Assembly: GCF_001577835.2 (NCBI RefSeq)
Contig: NC_029516.1
Span: 91,804,751 to 91,868,750, forward strand
DNA from: Coturnix japonica
Taxonomy: Eukaryota > Chordata > Aves > Galliformes > Phasianidae
DNA: 64,000 nucleotides
Direction of reading: 5' to 3'
Shown here: positions 44,725 to 59,100 of the stretch, one piece after another
Position numbering within the stretch: the first letter of the stretch is position 1
Layout: every line of letters starts with the position of its first letter
Program-made: the position numbers and the translations under genes
The notes under the pieces: model-generated
Database searches by the model: none
Told to the model about the DNA's origin: nothing
Seen by the model: the letters and a program-made list of their open reading frames with translations, nothing else

Positions 44725-45600
44725 TCATAGAATCAGAGTATAGTTTGGACTGAAAGAGATCTTAAAGATCTTCAAGTTCAACCCCCCTCACTGTGGACAT
44801 GGACACCTCCCACTAAATCAGGTTCCTGAAAGCCTCATCCAGTCTTGCCTTGAACACTTCCAGAAATAGGGTATCCACAACTGCTCTGGGCAACAGCTTC
44901 CAGTGTCTCACCATACACATAGTAAAGAATTTCTTCCTACCATCTAACTAAAAACTACCCTCTTTTAGGTTAAAACCTGACACTACATTGTCTGATAAGA
45001 GTCCCTCCACATCATCTCTGTAGGTCTCATCTGGACCCACTTTAACAGGTCTGTGTCCCTCTTTTGCTGATGGCCCCACAGCTGAACACAATACTACAGG
45101 CAGGATCTCACAAAAGTAGAAGGAGAGCAGAGCAAAAGAAGCTGTTTCACAATTCTTTTAATATAGCTGAGGATACAGTTGGTTTTCTATTCTGCAGACA
45201 CACACTGCTGGTTCATATTTAGGCTTTTCTCACCAGTACCCCCAAGTTCTTCTCCAAACAGCTGCTTTCTATCCACTCATCACAAAACCTGTAATCATGT
45301 TTGGGATCTTCCTAACTCAGCTGCAGGTCCTTGCACTTGTCATTATTGAAATTCATGGGCTCATCTTAAGCCTGTCAGAGTCTCTCTGGATGGCATTCCT
45401 TTCTCCACTGTGTCAGCTGCACACACATTTTGGTGTCAACAACAAACTTGTTGAGGGTGCATTCAATTCCACTCTCCATATCACTGACAAGAATGATAAA
45501 TGGTGCCAGTCCCAGTACTGAACCTCTCATTGTGAGTTTTCACCTGGACATAGAGCTATTCTTTGAATGCTTTGTTTTACTCCATCTTCCTAAACAGTAA
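44725..45600 (-). mobile_element. CR1 LINE, old fragment of about 875 bp
   Basis: The plus strand starts TCATAGAATCAGAGTATAGT and runs through the 3' UTR complement and ACTGCTCTGGGCAACAGCTT. GTCTGTGTCCCTCTTTTGCT, CCACAGCTGAACACAATACT and CAGTACCCCCAAGTTCTTCT follow. It ends beyond GGTGTCAACAACAAACTTGT and GATAAATGGTGCCAGTCCCA, the complements of the SKFADDTKL and VLGPVLFN segments. No long frame survives. The frame at 45297-45521 (plus) is the antisense of CR1. Confidence 0.88.
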
Positions 45601-48600
45601 GACAAAAACTGAATGTTAACAGCAAACCTCCCTACTAGAGCATGTACGCTATCACATTTCATTTTGCCTTCTTAACAAAAAGCCCCATTTCTATGATTTT
45701 TGCAACATAAAAACAGAAAAAATTTGTTGTTATAGTTTCAAACATTCAAAAAATAGTCTGAAAGGTCGAGGTGAATGGTAAAATGGTCTTTTTTTTCAGT
45801 TTTCTGCAGAAGAGCCCAGCCCTATCAGACTGCTAGAAGGGATTTCCAGGCACCACTACAGTCAGGAGGCTTTGGTTTGCCTCATGCTGTGGTCATATTT
45901 TTAACTAGGACAAGATAAATGAGTCTTCTGTAGCTTTTTCCCATTGCCTGGATATTTCTGTTTGTCTGACATACTCATACCACATTATCAAATAAAAGCC
46001 ATCCCTGTCATTCAGGCTGTTCTTTTAACTGACTTCTTCTGGAAAGGCATAGGTGTGTTTTCCAGTGATTACTCATTTTCAGCTTTCCCTTTTATAAACA
46101 ACTGTATTTTTTTTAATTATAATCCTGAATTAGCAACGATTTTTGTACCCTTCTCCTTGAATAGTTTCATGAAGCCCTAATATGATACTGTCAGCTGGTT
46201 CTGTAGTTTGTAGACAAGAACAAAGAGAGCTAGTATCACCAGTCAGCATTTTTATAGGAAAGATTTTACTGAAATACTGACAGACAAATCATTCTGCTGT
46301 AAATAGCCCATCATCTCATCATCTTAGCTGGGATAATATGCCAGAGTTAACATACCATCATCTGTGATTTTCATTTCTAACTGTTAAAAAACCTGAACAC
46401 TCTTAAATTATTGACCTTACTTCCATTTCAGCTGGTAGAACACTCCTGAAAATAAACGAAGACTGAAAAGCTGATGTATTAAAATACAAAATCAGTAAAG
46501 AACAGTGTGTGAAAGAGATCAATTCATACATTATCCGAAAGAAAGAGAGACCAGAGCGATGGTACAGTCTTGGGAACTGCTGTAGAAAGATTCAAGTTAG
46601 ACAGTGCAGTCCTTTAGACTTTGTAAGGGAGAAGCTCATAGAGGAGGAAATAAAACAGTGATTTAATGATATTTCTGGCTTTCTTGTCCCATGTCTAAAA
46701 ATCTTCAAGGTCAACCACCACATTATCTGATGTAGAGGATCAGTAGCCTGCTTAAGGGTTCTTTAGACACAAAGCAAAACCCCAGAGTTTCGAACATATT
46801 ATTGCAATGGGGTTAAACTGTGCTATATTCTGTGAGCACTGCAGATTCACTTACATCATTGAAGTTGAATGAGGGATGAGTTATAGAGATAATTTGCAAT
46901 TCAATGTACCATGTAATTCACAATTTTCAAGATGGTTTTAGTGAGTTCATGTGATCCTGTTAAGGGTTCCAATATATCTAAAATTTCTTATTATTCACTT
47001 GAATTCTAAAAATAAACCTAAATAATGTACAGATCTATCCAATTAGATATTGGGCCATTCATTTACTATGAGAGATCAATCCCAAATGCCAATTGTGCAA
47101 TGATTAGTGTAACCATTAAAAAGAGTGAAGACCTGAGTGTTCTTTTTTAACATTAAAGAATAACTTCAGGAAGTCTTTCAACTCTCCAGGAACACAGAAT
47201 CTTTTCATTCTTCATTTTCCATAGAAGCTATTTATTTTTGGTTTACAACAAGATTTCATAACGTGGGTAAACTGAAAGTGTAAGCATTACATAATTTTCT
47301 TAAATATTCATTTCTCTTAAATCCCTTAGAGTCCTGCACAACCTCTTTCACAAACTTTGAGTGATACTCAGAATTTTATTCTTTGAGGTCTACAGGTTCC
47401 AATCCATATGATTTCCCATAAGTGAAAGATAATTCAGAGAGGGAGAAAGGAATATAAAGGGTGTCTGCTGTGGAAATTTCACCTGCATTTTTTTTATAGC
47501 AACAGAAGTTATTTTTCTTACAAGCAAAAGTTTGCATGGTATAACTAATCTATAGTTTTCTTAGGATTTGCCAAATACAAATGAGAAATGACTGTATGTT
47601 ACTCAACTGAAGTCAGTAGAGGTACACAGTATGTGCTCTGCATCAAGAACAGATTGCAATGAGGTTTTTGGGGGGTCTGAACCTGCAGTGATTCATATCT
47701 GCTTCTCAAAAATGTAGTAGGATGGCATAAACTCAGACCTTCTTAGCGCAGTATTTTGTTTCAGATCTTCTATCTGATCTAGCTTCTATGTGAGTCCCTT
47801 CATTTCTGATAAGACACTAAGAAGCCCACTCTTACAGTGTTTTCCTTCTCTTTTATGGGTTCATGTTCGGTTGCTTCATGGATTATTAAAAAAAGGGGGG
47901 TCAAACATATGTGTATATATATCTTTCCTCACAAAAAGAGATTAAAAAAAAAAATCCTTTTTTTTTCTAAAGCAAATTAGTGAAAATACAATCCATGTGC
48001 TAATTTTTCATAATCAAAACTACTCATAAGTAGTCCCACCAATAACACACAGAACTTTTATTATAATTCTGACTACAAATTGCAGATATGATTTTTAAGG
48101 ATGACATGTAAAACAGATTTTCAAAGCCAATGCAATTATTTTTCTTCTAATAAAATATTTGCAAAAACATCTAAGGTTACATTAAAATTCCCAAATTCTG
48201 AAATTATCATAAACTGGGGGAAAAAATACTACCTGGGTTGGCTGGGGGAAGTGTCGTCACATAAAGCTTTATCCAGAAAGAGGCTTTTTTCTTTCTTTCT
48301 TTCTTTTTTTTTTGTAAAGTCTCAACTGGTGACAGTTAGTTTACTTAGACTGTTACCTAGTTCTATGCCAAATTAACTCAAAAGATACTCTGCAGGAACT
48401 ATGAGATTCACAGTTAATTTTTTGCTTATAAATCTACTACTTGCAATTTCTATTCTTTTCTATTTCAGGATTTTTAAACAAATGATACAGTAAACAAATT
48501 TTTAGTAAATCATGTCTGGAGAAAGAGTTTCTAGCTAAGAAAGTCAAGATAACAAAATGGCATTTTGAACATTAACATTTTACTTTATCTTTGGCTAGCA

Positions 48601-50902
48601 CTTCAGGGAAGTTTCTCTGTTGCTTCAAAACAGTTTCGTGAAGATGCTGTTATTCCTACCCTGTGACAGGACCTCAAGGCTGAATCCCTTAGAGTCACAG
48701 ACGTGGTTATGCAAACAGGCATTCCCTCTAATCTTCAAACTGAATATCTTTCAAATAGAGAATTCACTTACATTCTATGAACCTGACAGCAACTTCATAT
48801 AACAATTATCTGTGTCACAGATCACAAGTGAATCAAAACTATTGTCTACTGCTGTGCTTCCATTGATGGCTGAAATAAATCAGTAATTGTTTAAATTCAA
48901 AAGATGTCTATTAGCCCAAGGCTAAGGATTTCATAGTACCAGCTTTTATTTTCCCTGAATTTCTAAAATTGTTTTTACGTCTGCCATCAGAATATCTTCT
49001 GCTTTAATTTATATGGAAATCATTTGACCCTTTGTAAATACCCTGTTAGCTAGTAATTAAACGATGCAGGAAATGTTTTAGGGTCCAATGAAAAAAATGT
49101 TCTAGTTGCTCTTGATAGGCTTTTTGGGGGGGCTTTCAAAAATTGTATGGGGATGACGTCCTTTAAAATCACTTTTTAATGTGCAGTTTATTCTTACACC
49201 TTTATTCTACAATGGAGAGGGAAGCAAAAAGTCAGTTAGAGGCAGAGTGCTCCAAATGGGAAATGGAGAACCTTGGGTGCAGAGGTGGCTCAACATTCAT
49301 GCAGTAGGAGTAAAATTAACAAAACAACCACAGATAAATAGAAATTAAGCTGGCAGGAGAGAGGTGAGTTTACCTTAGCCTATTGTTTCTGTCAAGAATT
49401 TGGTAACACTAAGCCACAGCAGGCTTTAATGGTGTTAATGAGTAGACTTGCGCAGAGACAGATGAGAAAAACAAAGGAAATGTGGTTGTAACTTATCTTC
49501 ATTCCCATGTAAATGACAAGACAGCACTAGAGAAATTCTTTGTATTCTGGGAACCTCATCTGTGTATGGAAACATCTTTGATTTAGCCAGTATCAAAGTT
49601 TTATGCTTCTCTCCCTGCCCCAGGTCAAATTTTTACAGAATCAAAAGAAATTAGATTTGCATGTTCATTGCTTTCTAATGACCTTTTGAGATTATAATAT
49701 TGCCTCCCCATTCCTGCATAATACATTTTAGGAAGAAAAATCTGATTTATTTGCTTTAAAATGTATAATCTGAGTGTCCATAAAGATAATAAAAAAACTC
49801 CACCAAAAAGAGCATATCATAAGCAGTGACTTCTAAATGGACCATTTTAATATATTTAGAGATGTTTCTTTTGAAAATATTGTCTCAAAGTTGATATTGC
49901 AGTTAAAAAAAAAAAAAATTACAATGACTTATAGTTGACCTCAAATGAGTACAGATTATTTTGTAGAATTTCAGGTGTTCAAGAGTTACAAAAGGCTGAT
50001 GAAGCATGATGCAGAAAAAATGAATGTGAATACAGATTATGGAATTTCTTTTTGAGGGAAGAAATGAGTAGGAATATGGGAGGGAAAAGTGCAAAAGGGA
50101 TGCTTCTGAACATAAACTTTTTAGAGATAGAATCTAGGCATGTATCATAATTAATCTGAAAATGCACTCAGGGCTAGCAGAACTGAAACACAAACTAAAC
50201 AGAACCTTATATCATAGTAGATATAATTAAATTTAAAAGTGGAATTTAGCTAGAATACATATACAACATAGTAAAGAAATTGTATTTTTACAAAAGAATT
50301 AAAGATTTTATTTAATGGTACATGAAACTCGCTAGTAATCAAAAGAATGACATCAGCAAATTTTTAGTCACTTATTTCATCTGAGCATTTGCTTTTGTTG
50401 TTTCAGTTCTTTTCTGCTGCCTGAGCAGTTGACAGTTGAATTTTCTTTATTCCTGAACTGAAGGCAAACAGTCATAGAGAAAGTGATGAAAGTACTCTGT
50501 ACTTTAAAAAACATATTATCATAAGTCACAATCTCTCCTTTTGCTGAGAGATACCTAAGACAGAGTAGTCATTTTAAAAATAAAGAAAAAAAATTAAGAA
50601 AAAAACACTGGTCAGAAAAAATAAAAACCACAACCTCCTAGATGTGTTATATACTCCCAAACATGCTGTGCAGCTATATTTACTATACTTAGAATATTAA
50701 GACTAAGTCATCATGGGAAATGACGAAAGAACTAGTCTGGGGACATCAATGGAAATATTCTCAGGCTGAAGGACTGTGGCATCTCTCACCATAACTTTTT
50801 TCCAGTCAGCTGCTCAACAGCTGAATCTAACAAGCAGCAGAAAGGGTGAATAGCCTGGATTATGGGAAAGAGTGAATGGATAGATAATTTTGTGCATTCA
50901 CA

Positions 50903-50985
50903 TAAAATAAAATAAAATAAAATAAAATAAAATAAAATAAAATAAAATAAAATAAAATAAAATAAAATAAAATAAAATAAAATAA
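50903..50985. repeat. (AAAAT)n pentanucleotide repeat, about 16 units
   Basis: Nearly perfect AAAAT array. The Phe/Ile/Leu-rich minus-strand frame across it (50786-51001) is an artefact of the repeat. Confidence 0.97.
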
Positions 50986-52436
50986 ATGGAACCAGTAGCA
51001 TTAGGTGAAGTGAAATCAGGAATTTAATGGGATGAATTAATGTCCTGATCTAAAATTTATTATATATTTATAAGCTTTGGGTCAGAATATTTCCCAAGAA
51101 GGATAAGTCTTCAGTTGGTAAATAATGTATTTCAACAAACCAGCACTTCTCAACTACTCTTCAAAGCTTTAAACAACAGATTTTTCACTATGCTGTGTTG
51201 AGAAATCGGAAGAGAGGCTGTACAAAAAGATGAAGACTACTACTGTTTAATATTTAAAAACCAAGATAAAAATCACTTGCAGTGACCTTATGCTGGGAAA
51301 AGATGATCCATGATTTATTTGCACAAGACTGGAAGATGAAATATCATGAAAAAGAAATGAATCTATGCAAGTCTAATTCTTAAATATAATATAGATGGCA
51401 GCAATAACTCAACTCTGTTCTCTAGCAGTGGGATGATCAGATGTATATGTGACAAACTGCAAAGCATGAACAAGAACACATGTTCCATCTTAAGCGTATA
51501 ACTTGTCCTTGGTCTAGAAGTGTAACATGACATTTATTCATGTTTCAAAATGATAATGGCAACTGTAGTGTATGCAATCACTTTTACAGATGACAAAATT
51601 TTTGAAAACAAAACAAGCAAATATTTTTTTGTGATAATAGGAATAGTTGTTTTCACTAAGTCTTTTCATTTTGTAGTCAAATGTCTTGAACTCTTTCAAA
51701 ATTATAAATATATAAAGTCAGGTGCCCTCAAACATTTTTCAGATTTAAAAATAAATTAAGATCTGCAGATAAACTGAAAGATGCCTATTTTTGCCATCTC
51801 TTAAGTTTTCACTCTGTTCTGGCTTTAAAATAAATCTGTCTTTTGAAGGTCAGTAAACAACAGGATTTTCTTTCCCTTGACACTGACAGATAAATATTAG
51901 CTTCAGTTGTGTTTCAATGACAAGATATGACCTGAAGTACATTCTTAACAAGACTGTGATTTCCTCATGTAGGTATAACTTATAGATAGTAGTTTCAGCT
52001 ATAAATTCTTCTTGTGAGAAAACATCAAGCAACAAAGTTTTATTTCAATGCTGTGTAACCACCACATAGAAAATCTCTTCTAAAAATAACTAGAACAAAT
52101 AAGAATACATATATTGTTTTTATACTAGATTCAGGACAAATTGCTAATCACTTTGAAAAAAAAAAAATATTCTCTGAAAACCATTTGTCAAATGCTTTCC
52201 AACTATTGTGTAGTGCCAATAAAAAAAAGAAAACAACAGGAATTAGTCTTCTGAGAACTATGCTTTATATAAACCACAGAACAAATGTAGTTCTCCATAA
52301 CCTTATACATCCGAGAGCTTACAAGTGCTGAATCCTTCTGATGTTCTCTGCGTAGGCATCTCATCAGAAAGGCTTTGCTTCTAAGAAGACTGACTGGGAG
52401 TGAGACTCACAGGAGAGGTATTATGCAGCATTTGCT

Positions 52437-52459
52437 TAAAAAAAAAAAAAAAAAAAAAA
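52437..52459. repeat. Poly-A run
   Basis: Uninterrupted run of more than 20 A; no retrocopy recognised beside it. Confidence 0.85.
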
Positions 52460-53739
52460 GTTTTAGATGCACTTGTGATCAACAAGGTCTCATTTATGCC
52501 ATAAGATCAGCAAAAACTTTTCAGAGGAAAAGCTTTTCAGTATGTATTTATTGATTTCTGTGGCAAGGTCTTTTTTCTTGTTACTAGATGTCAATTTCAT
52601 AAGCCAAGAATGTATCGATTGCCCAGATTTACAATATTTCCAAAAGATTTACAATGCTGACAATGTTGTAGGCCCTATGAAACATTACTGACATGTTAGA
52701 GCAACTTCAGTAAAATATATATATATTTTTTAAAAAATTTGTAGATATAGAAAGGCAGATATAAATAAGAATGTGAACATACACCTGGAATTTTATATAC
52801 ATTACTTCCAGAGAAAGTGTTTTCCCTAAAAAGAAAACTTTTATTTTGTTAATCTTTTCTTTCTAATTCAATACAACCCCTAACTTTACCCATAAAATCT
52901 CTATATTTTAGACTAAAAAAAAAAAAAAAAAAAAAAGAGTTGTAGGAAAAGAGGGTAGAAAAATTGCAATTATCATCAATTAAGTCAAGTAGTATTTTTC
53001 TACCCCAGCATATACAAAAGAGAAGAGAGGTGAAACAGCACAGCTGAGGAAGAGTCAAAATTATGTGTTTTTTCCTACCTCATAAAGATAATATTTTTTA
53101 ATATAGCAGATAGCATTTTTTCTTGCTGTTGAAATTCATTAAAGATTCTGGCAGGTTTAAAATTCATGAAGCAGAACAAAAGCTTGGTGAGAGATGGAGA
53201 ACTGTGACAAACTATGTTTATTGTGTGTTCGACTCCTACTGCTATAAGCAGTAATGAAATCAGAAGCCTTATGCAAATTTGCAACAATACGTACCCTGGA
53301 AACCTCAGAATGCAAACTGATCTTTCCTGTATCAATCTGTTACAATATTTTAAAGTTAACAAGCAAAAAAGGCTTCAAATGCAGAACTCTGTTTGCACAA
53401 ATTAATTGTATTAAATAATAATAATAAAAAAAAAGTTTTCCAGCACATCCTCCACTTTCATAATTACTATCTTTCTATGCTACCCTTCAAACAAAGAAGA
53501 AATAGTGTGGAAGCCAATTGAAATCTTTGTCCTTACATAATTCAAACCCGATTTATATTTCAAGTAGTTTTCTTTCTTCTTCAGAGCCTTCCTTAAATCA
53601 CACCTGCCCCTTCAATTCTGCTGTGCATTAACTGCAGAACTTCACAGTCACCCCAGTTAGCCCATATTAAGGGTACCCTACAGAGACCCTCTGATGGCAG
53701 AACATATTGAGTTCTCTATTACGTGGTCCCTAACATTTA

Positions 53740-53830
53740 AAAAAAAAAAAAAAAAAAAAAGAAAGAAAGAAAAAAAGAAAAAGAACAAAACAAACAAACA
53801 ACAAAAACAACAACAAAAAAAACCAACAAC
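53740..53830. repeat. A-rich low-complexity tract
   Basis: Poly-A followed by GAAA, CAAA and CAACAA units. The Lys-rich frame at 53694-53999 is an artefact of this tract. Confidence 0.9.
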
Positions 53831-54082
53831 ACTCCAACAGTGTCCAGGTAACAAAAGAAGAACAGCAGAACACTATCCCTGTCTAAGTGTTGGCTCAGGA
53901 AACATTGCCCTGTGTGTAGCCACAGCCTCTTTCTTACTTGGCATTATAATCTTGCATATATATGCCCAGTATCTTAAATACACATCTGGTTCAATTTGAT
54001 TGCACAGACATAGACAGTAGAATTTCCCCAATTATGAAATTCAAGTTTTGAAACCAAAGTTTTGAATAAAAATTTTATATAT

Positions 54083-54333
54083 ATGGCTTCAAGCTGCAGC
54101 AAGGGAGATTCAGGATGGATGTTAGGTAATGTTACTTCTCAGAATGCATGGTCAGGCACTGGAATGGACTGCCCAGGACGGTGGTGGAGTCAGCAGCACT
54201 GGGGGTGTTCAAGGAACGTTTGGATGTTGTGTTGAGGGACATGGTTTAGTTGGAGCTATTAGTAATAGGTGAATGGTTGGACTGGATGATCTTTTAGGTC
54301 TTTTCCAACCCTGGTCATTCTGTGATTCTGTGA
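54083..54333 (+). mobile_element. CR1 LINE, short 3' fragment in an AT tract
   Basis: It begins GGCTTCAAGCTGCAGCAAGG (GFKLQQG) and GGCACTGGAATGGACTGCCC. It ends GTCTTTTCCAACCCTGGTCA and TTCTGTGATTCTGTG. TATATATAT lies both directly 5' and directly 3', like the copy at 18869. Confidence 0.93.
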
Positions 54334-54382
54334 TATATATATATATTGTTATATAGTATATATATATGTATATATATATAGT
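54334..54382. repeat. (TA)n repeat following the CR1 tail
   Basis: ATATATATATAT, a GTTATATAG interruption and more TA units. Confidence 0.9.
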
Positions 54383-55867
54383 TTCCCCATGTTACTGTCC
54401 TCTACTGAGGATAGCACGGAGTCCCTCATAATGAAATCTGTAGCCTGGTAGACTGGTAGACTGATCCTGAAAGCAACCCTGTGTATCAAACACACAGAAT
54501 CAGAATACTGTTCATTATTTTATTTCCTTATACACACCTGAAACAATAGTTTAGAGATAATCCTTTCTTACAGAAAATTTAGTCAAACAGATGCTCATTA
54601 GAATAAATAAAATAAAATAAATAAAAATCTTTAGCATACATTGTCACCAAAGTAAAGAACAAGATCTCTAACAGCCCCCATCTGCTAAATCCTCCTTTGC
54701 AGTAAAGCTTACCTTGCTGAAAACCAATATCACAAAGAGAATTATTATTGAAGAGAAGATTTACTCTCAGAGAAGCAAACAATATCTAGCAAGTAACCCT
54801 GTGACATTTAGCATAATAGAATTTCTGTTACAGTGTGATATTTTAGTTCTTCTCAAATGATTGTTGATGGTATTCAGCATCTCAAATAAACCAAACTAGT
54901 TCAGAAAGATGAGAGAAGCTGGGGGTTTTTTTGTTGTTTTTTTGTTTGTTTGTTTTTGTTTTTTAATAATTCATAGACTAGAAAGAATGATCAAAATTTA
55001 GAAACTACATAAAAATCTCCACTTTAAACCTAATCAATAGAAATAATAAAAAAACAAGACTAAAAAAAAAAAGATATATGCATTGAAAAAGTCTTCCTTT
55101 TCTTTCTTTAGATTATGTATTATCTTTACAAAAAAAAAAAAAAAACCAAAAAAAAAAAAAAACAACAGCTTTTCAAAACAAGTCAGTAAGAAAAAATGTC
55201 AGATATTTCATTGGGACTACATTTGAAGTGATTTTCAATTGTTCAGGAAAAATAAATAAATAAATAAATAATAATCTCAAAATGCATCAACTGCAGTGAT
55301 AAAATTTCCACCAGTTGTGGGAATAGAGGGCGAGGAATATGGTGGGGAAAAAACGATTCAGTGATAAATCACCATTTGGTACAATCAAATTCAGAATTCT
55401 TTCCCTCTATTATATTTGCTCATTAACACAACATTTCACTTTCATCCTAAATTGAACTCCATATTGTTTACATTACTCCAGTAAGCAATAAATAGGATAA
55501 GCTGAATTGATATAGAAAAGCATAACTACTTGATAAAGCATGTAAGTGTGCCAGCTTAAGCTAATTAGTACATTTTTTTTAAGTAATCTGACTTAAAATA
55601 ATTATTGTTTATTTCTGAAGCTTCAAAATCAGTTGCTGTATTCAAAAGATATTCTGCCCTTAGCTAACTTACCTAATGAAGAAAGACATCCTGTCAGATA
55701 CTACAGAAATTCATTGTCCATGGTTTTATTTCAACTGAAAATCTGCAGGATGAGAAAGAGAAATGGGGATTTAGTTGTGCCATTAATAAAACTGATTTCT
55801 ATTGTAAAGTTTAAATGTGGAACCACCTGTCTTCAGCCAGTGTGCGCAGAGCTTTATATAAACCTTA
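54383..55867. other. AT-rich noncoding sequence
   Basis: No gene recognised. A-rich tract at 55129-55163 and (AAAT)n at 55246-55272. The frame at 55633-55884 shows no family motif. Confidence 0.5.
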
Positions 55868-56104
55868 AAATCACAGAATCATAGAATCACAAAATCACAG
55901 AATGAGCCAGGATGGAAGAGACCTCCAGGATCATGAAGCTCCAACCCCCCTGCCTGGCAGGGCCACCAAACTTCCACATTTACTAGATCAGGTTGCCCAG
56001 GGCCCTATCCAACCTGGTCTAGAACACCTCCAGGGATGGGGCATCCACAACATCCCTGGGCAGCCAGTTCCAGGACCTCACCACTCTCCTACTAAAGAAC
56101 TTAG
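55868..56104 (-). mobile_element. CR1 LINE, 3' UTR fragment
   Basis: The plus strand has four tail units (AAATCACAGAATCATAGAAT onward). GGATGGAAGAGACCTCCAGG, CCCTGCCTGGCAGGGCCACC and TAGATCAGGTTGCCCAGGGC follow, ending CTCACCACTCTCCTACTAAAG. It is the long-tail CR1 subfamily also seen at 4.0 and 18.9 kb. Moderately young. Confidence 0.93.
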
Positions 56105-59100
56105 CATTCATTGCTTAAAAATAAGAAATCAAAATAAAGTTTAAGCAAGTTATCCAATTCCTGGATATATTACAGATGAACAAGACCATAGCAGTCTGTG
56201 AGTTTTAGTCTTTTGTGTTTTATAATTAAAACACTCTTTTTTCATGGCATTCCTGCAGCATGAAAGTATGTAAAAAAAAATTAAGATATCTCAAGAACTT
56301 TCTAAATCAAAAGTGACCCACAGCAACCTAATAAAAAGAGATCCTGAAAAAGACAGACTGATTTTGTGCCGGAGTATCTCTCTGTAATGTACACATCTAC
56401 AGTTCCAATACTGCAATTTTAGAATATTACTCTATCTGTGCAAATTCCTTCTGACTTTTCTTGATAAATTGAAGGCATTTGGAAGTACTGCAATCAATTT
56501 ATTAAGCTGTTTTTTCAAAGAAATGTCTCAGTAGGCAAGTGATTGATTAAAGAATAAACAGGTCTTAAACCACAGCACTATTTTCTGTTCCAAGCTATGG
56601 AAAGTAGGAATAGACTGATGATTCAAACATGAGCAAAGGAAGAAAAATCTTTTCTAAGACCAGTAGTAACACAAAATTTTCCTTCTTTCAGTGAAATCAC
56701 ATGTTCAAAATAGGATATCTTTCAGCATACCTCAACCAAGCTAACAAAAATAACTTAGTGCAGCAGGTGATCTGAAGAACTACAGTAGCCATATAGTAGA
56801 AATATTCCTACTTATCTGCCAACGTAGAGTTGTAGATCCCCACTTCTTCAAACACACAGCCTACAAAAAGTCTTATCTATCTCTAGTGGAGTTGTACTGA
56901 AGCTTTCACAAAACTTAAAAGTTGAAAACAAGCCACAAAAAACACTAGATGACAAAGGAACTGCAGAATTATTACCTAATTGATACAAGTGATTCTGCTA
57001 CTCTGGCTGCCAACACTGTCCAAATTCTTAAAAATAAGCTTGCATCATTTTGCCAGAGCAAAACTATTTTTAAAGGCAGTCTTTGTGGATTAGCAGCTTG
57101 AATCAGCTCTCTTATCTATTTGACGTTTTTTATTCACAGTAGATGCCTTTGTTTTAGTTCTGGCATTTGGTCTTCACTGACCTACAGCTGATGTTTGAAT
57201 GGCTGAAGTTTGCAGAAACAGACTAACTATAAAAGGACAATTTACCCAACATATAATTTACCCATATCACAACAGACGTAAATTTCAACAACTTTTTCCC
57301 ATTATTTTATCTGTTTCCTATTAGAAGAGCAATAATCTTGAGAAGTGATGGACCACTGCATTTATATGGTGTATAACAGGGAAGCACACATTCTGAACTT
57401 GCCAGCAGATATACAGCTCAGTATCACCTTTCTCTAAATCTCAAGAAAAAATCCCTTGCAAAGTGGCTGAAAAACTGCATTCTTGCCTTCTCAGTCTCCA
57501 CTAAGCTAATTTTCTCAGATAAGTGATCATAAAATAGGTGAACTCATCATTTCTGAGTTTATTCTACAATTATAAAATCATTGTAATGCCTAGAAGACCC
57601 ACTCAGAAGATACAGATAGTAATGGTCTTTGATAGTTAAATCCACAATAGCAGCTTTGTGCAACATTAAATTAAATCTGTACCATGTAATGTGGATCTTG
57701 TGGTTGTTAAATAGGCCCTGAAACATGGAGGACATCAAAGATGAATCATGCTAGGGAGCATTTTTTTCACTTTTCTACCAGAATTTTTTCCAGTTAAATA
57801 TAATAGGATTTTATTTTATTTTATTTTATTTTATTTTATTTTATTTTATTTTATTTTATTTTATTTTATTTTATTGTCTTTTAAGGAATAGTAATGATTC
57901 TTTTAATTTGAAAGTATCAAAATGAATAATTTTAAAATTTACTTTCAAAAATACTTCAGCTGCATATTCAAGTAATGGTCATATAAGATATATCTCATTA
58001 CAAAATGTTTACTGAAAATAATATTATTTTAAAATGCAATTCCCTACAGGTTAATTTTTTACCCAAATGTGATTTTATAGAATAAATAGATATAGATAAT
58101 AGAATTAAATACTTTTTATATCCAGATGGACAAAAAAAATAAAAGCATGCATAGCAGCATCTATGTATTGGCGTAGATGTAGATGTGCATCAAAATTAGT
58201 CACTATCTTACAAAATGGCCCGTATGCTGGAAACCACTCTCTGCTCAAACACAGATGAGCATTTATAGTTTCACTTCATTCTGTTTGAATTCTGAATGAA
58301 AAATAGAAAACTTCCTGGTTTCCATAATGGATAGAAAAAGCTGGAACTTGTTGCTACACTTGGTACACAAGAAGCATGGGACAGACACCTCTATCAAAGC
58401 AATTATTTCTTTAAAGATGTGAAAGCCCATATCAGTGATCCTCTCAGCTCATCGTGCAGATATCAGACCCTACTGCTTACTGATTATCAGACTTCATTAC
58501 TGCTGAACTGGGATCTCACAAAGAGGTAGAAGGAGATAAACTTTTCCTTTAGGTTTGACCTTGTTATAGGCTCATGGAAATAGGGATTTTATTGTAATGA
58601 ATGTTTCTTCCAATTTAAGTTAAACACAGAGAATAAATATCTCATAGATCACTGCTTAGTTTTTATTTAAAATGCATTCATCTTTCATAAACAACTCAAG
58701 AAGAAAGGTCTGTTTAACCTGACAATGAAGGGTGAAGAAAAAGATAAAAACAGTGAAAACTACAAATCTGCACACTTTCTTACTAAGAGTTGGGAACTGT
58801 CGATTTCAAATGTTGATATACCAAAATATTTTGCTGAACCAGTTTAACAGCAGAACTACTACATTTGCATGTATTATGTAAATTAGATTTTGAAACACTT
58901 GTTTTGTTCTTTATTTCTGTACTGAAAATTGGTGTTTTACAGACATTATGTAAATGATATGTGGTGGAAATTGTACTATTTTTTTTTTCTCCAGACAAAC
59001 TTATAAAACTTTGAAAAAACTGAATAAGCTCCTGATTATATATGTTTTAGCACATTGTAGCAAGAAAATAATTAAGACACTACTCTTTTTCTTTCTGTGT

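Larger units (their letters stand above)
45601..54082. other. 8.5 kb AT-rich sequence poor in recognisable repeats
   Basis: I recognise no host exon, RNA gene, CR1 or LTR here. Open frames (45944-46180, 48101-48376, 49903-50094, 51550-51759, 53075-53362) lack family motifs and splice support. Simple repeats include a T/C tract near 48288-48313, the AAAAT pentanucleotide at 50903-50985 and A runs at 52440, 52918 and 53740. Confidence 0.5.

Noticed and set aside
45297-45521. 74-codon plus-strand frame
   Set aside because: It is the antisense of an old CR1 polymerase segment.
50786-51001. 71-codon frame with FILFY repeats
   Set aside because: Translation of the AAAAT pentanucleotide array.
53694-53999. 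Lys/Gln-rich 101-codon frame
   Set aside because: Generated by an A-rich low-complexity tract.
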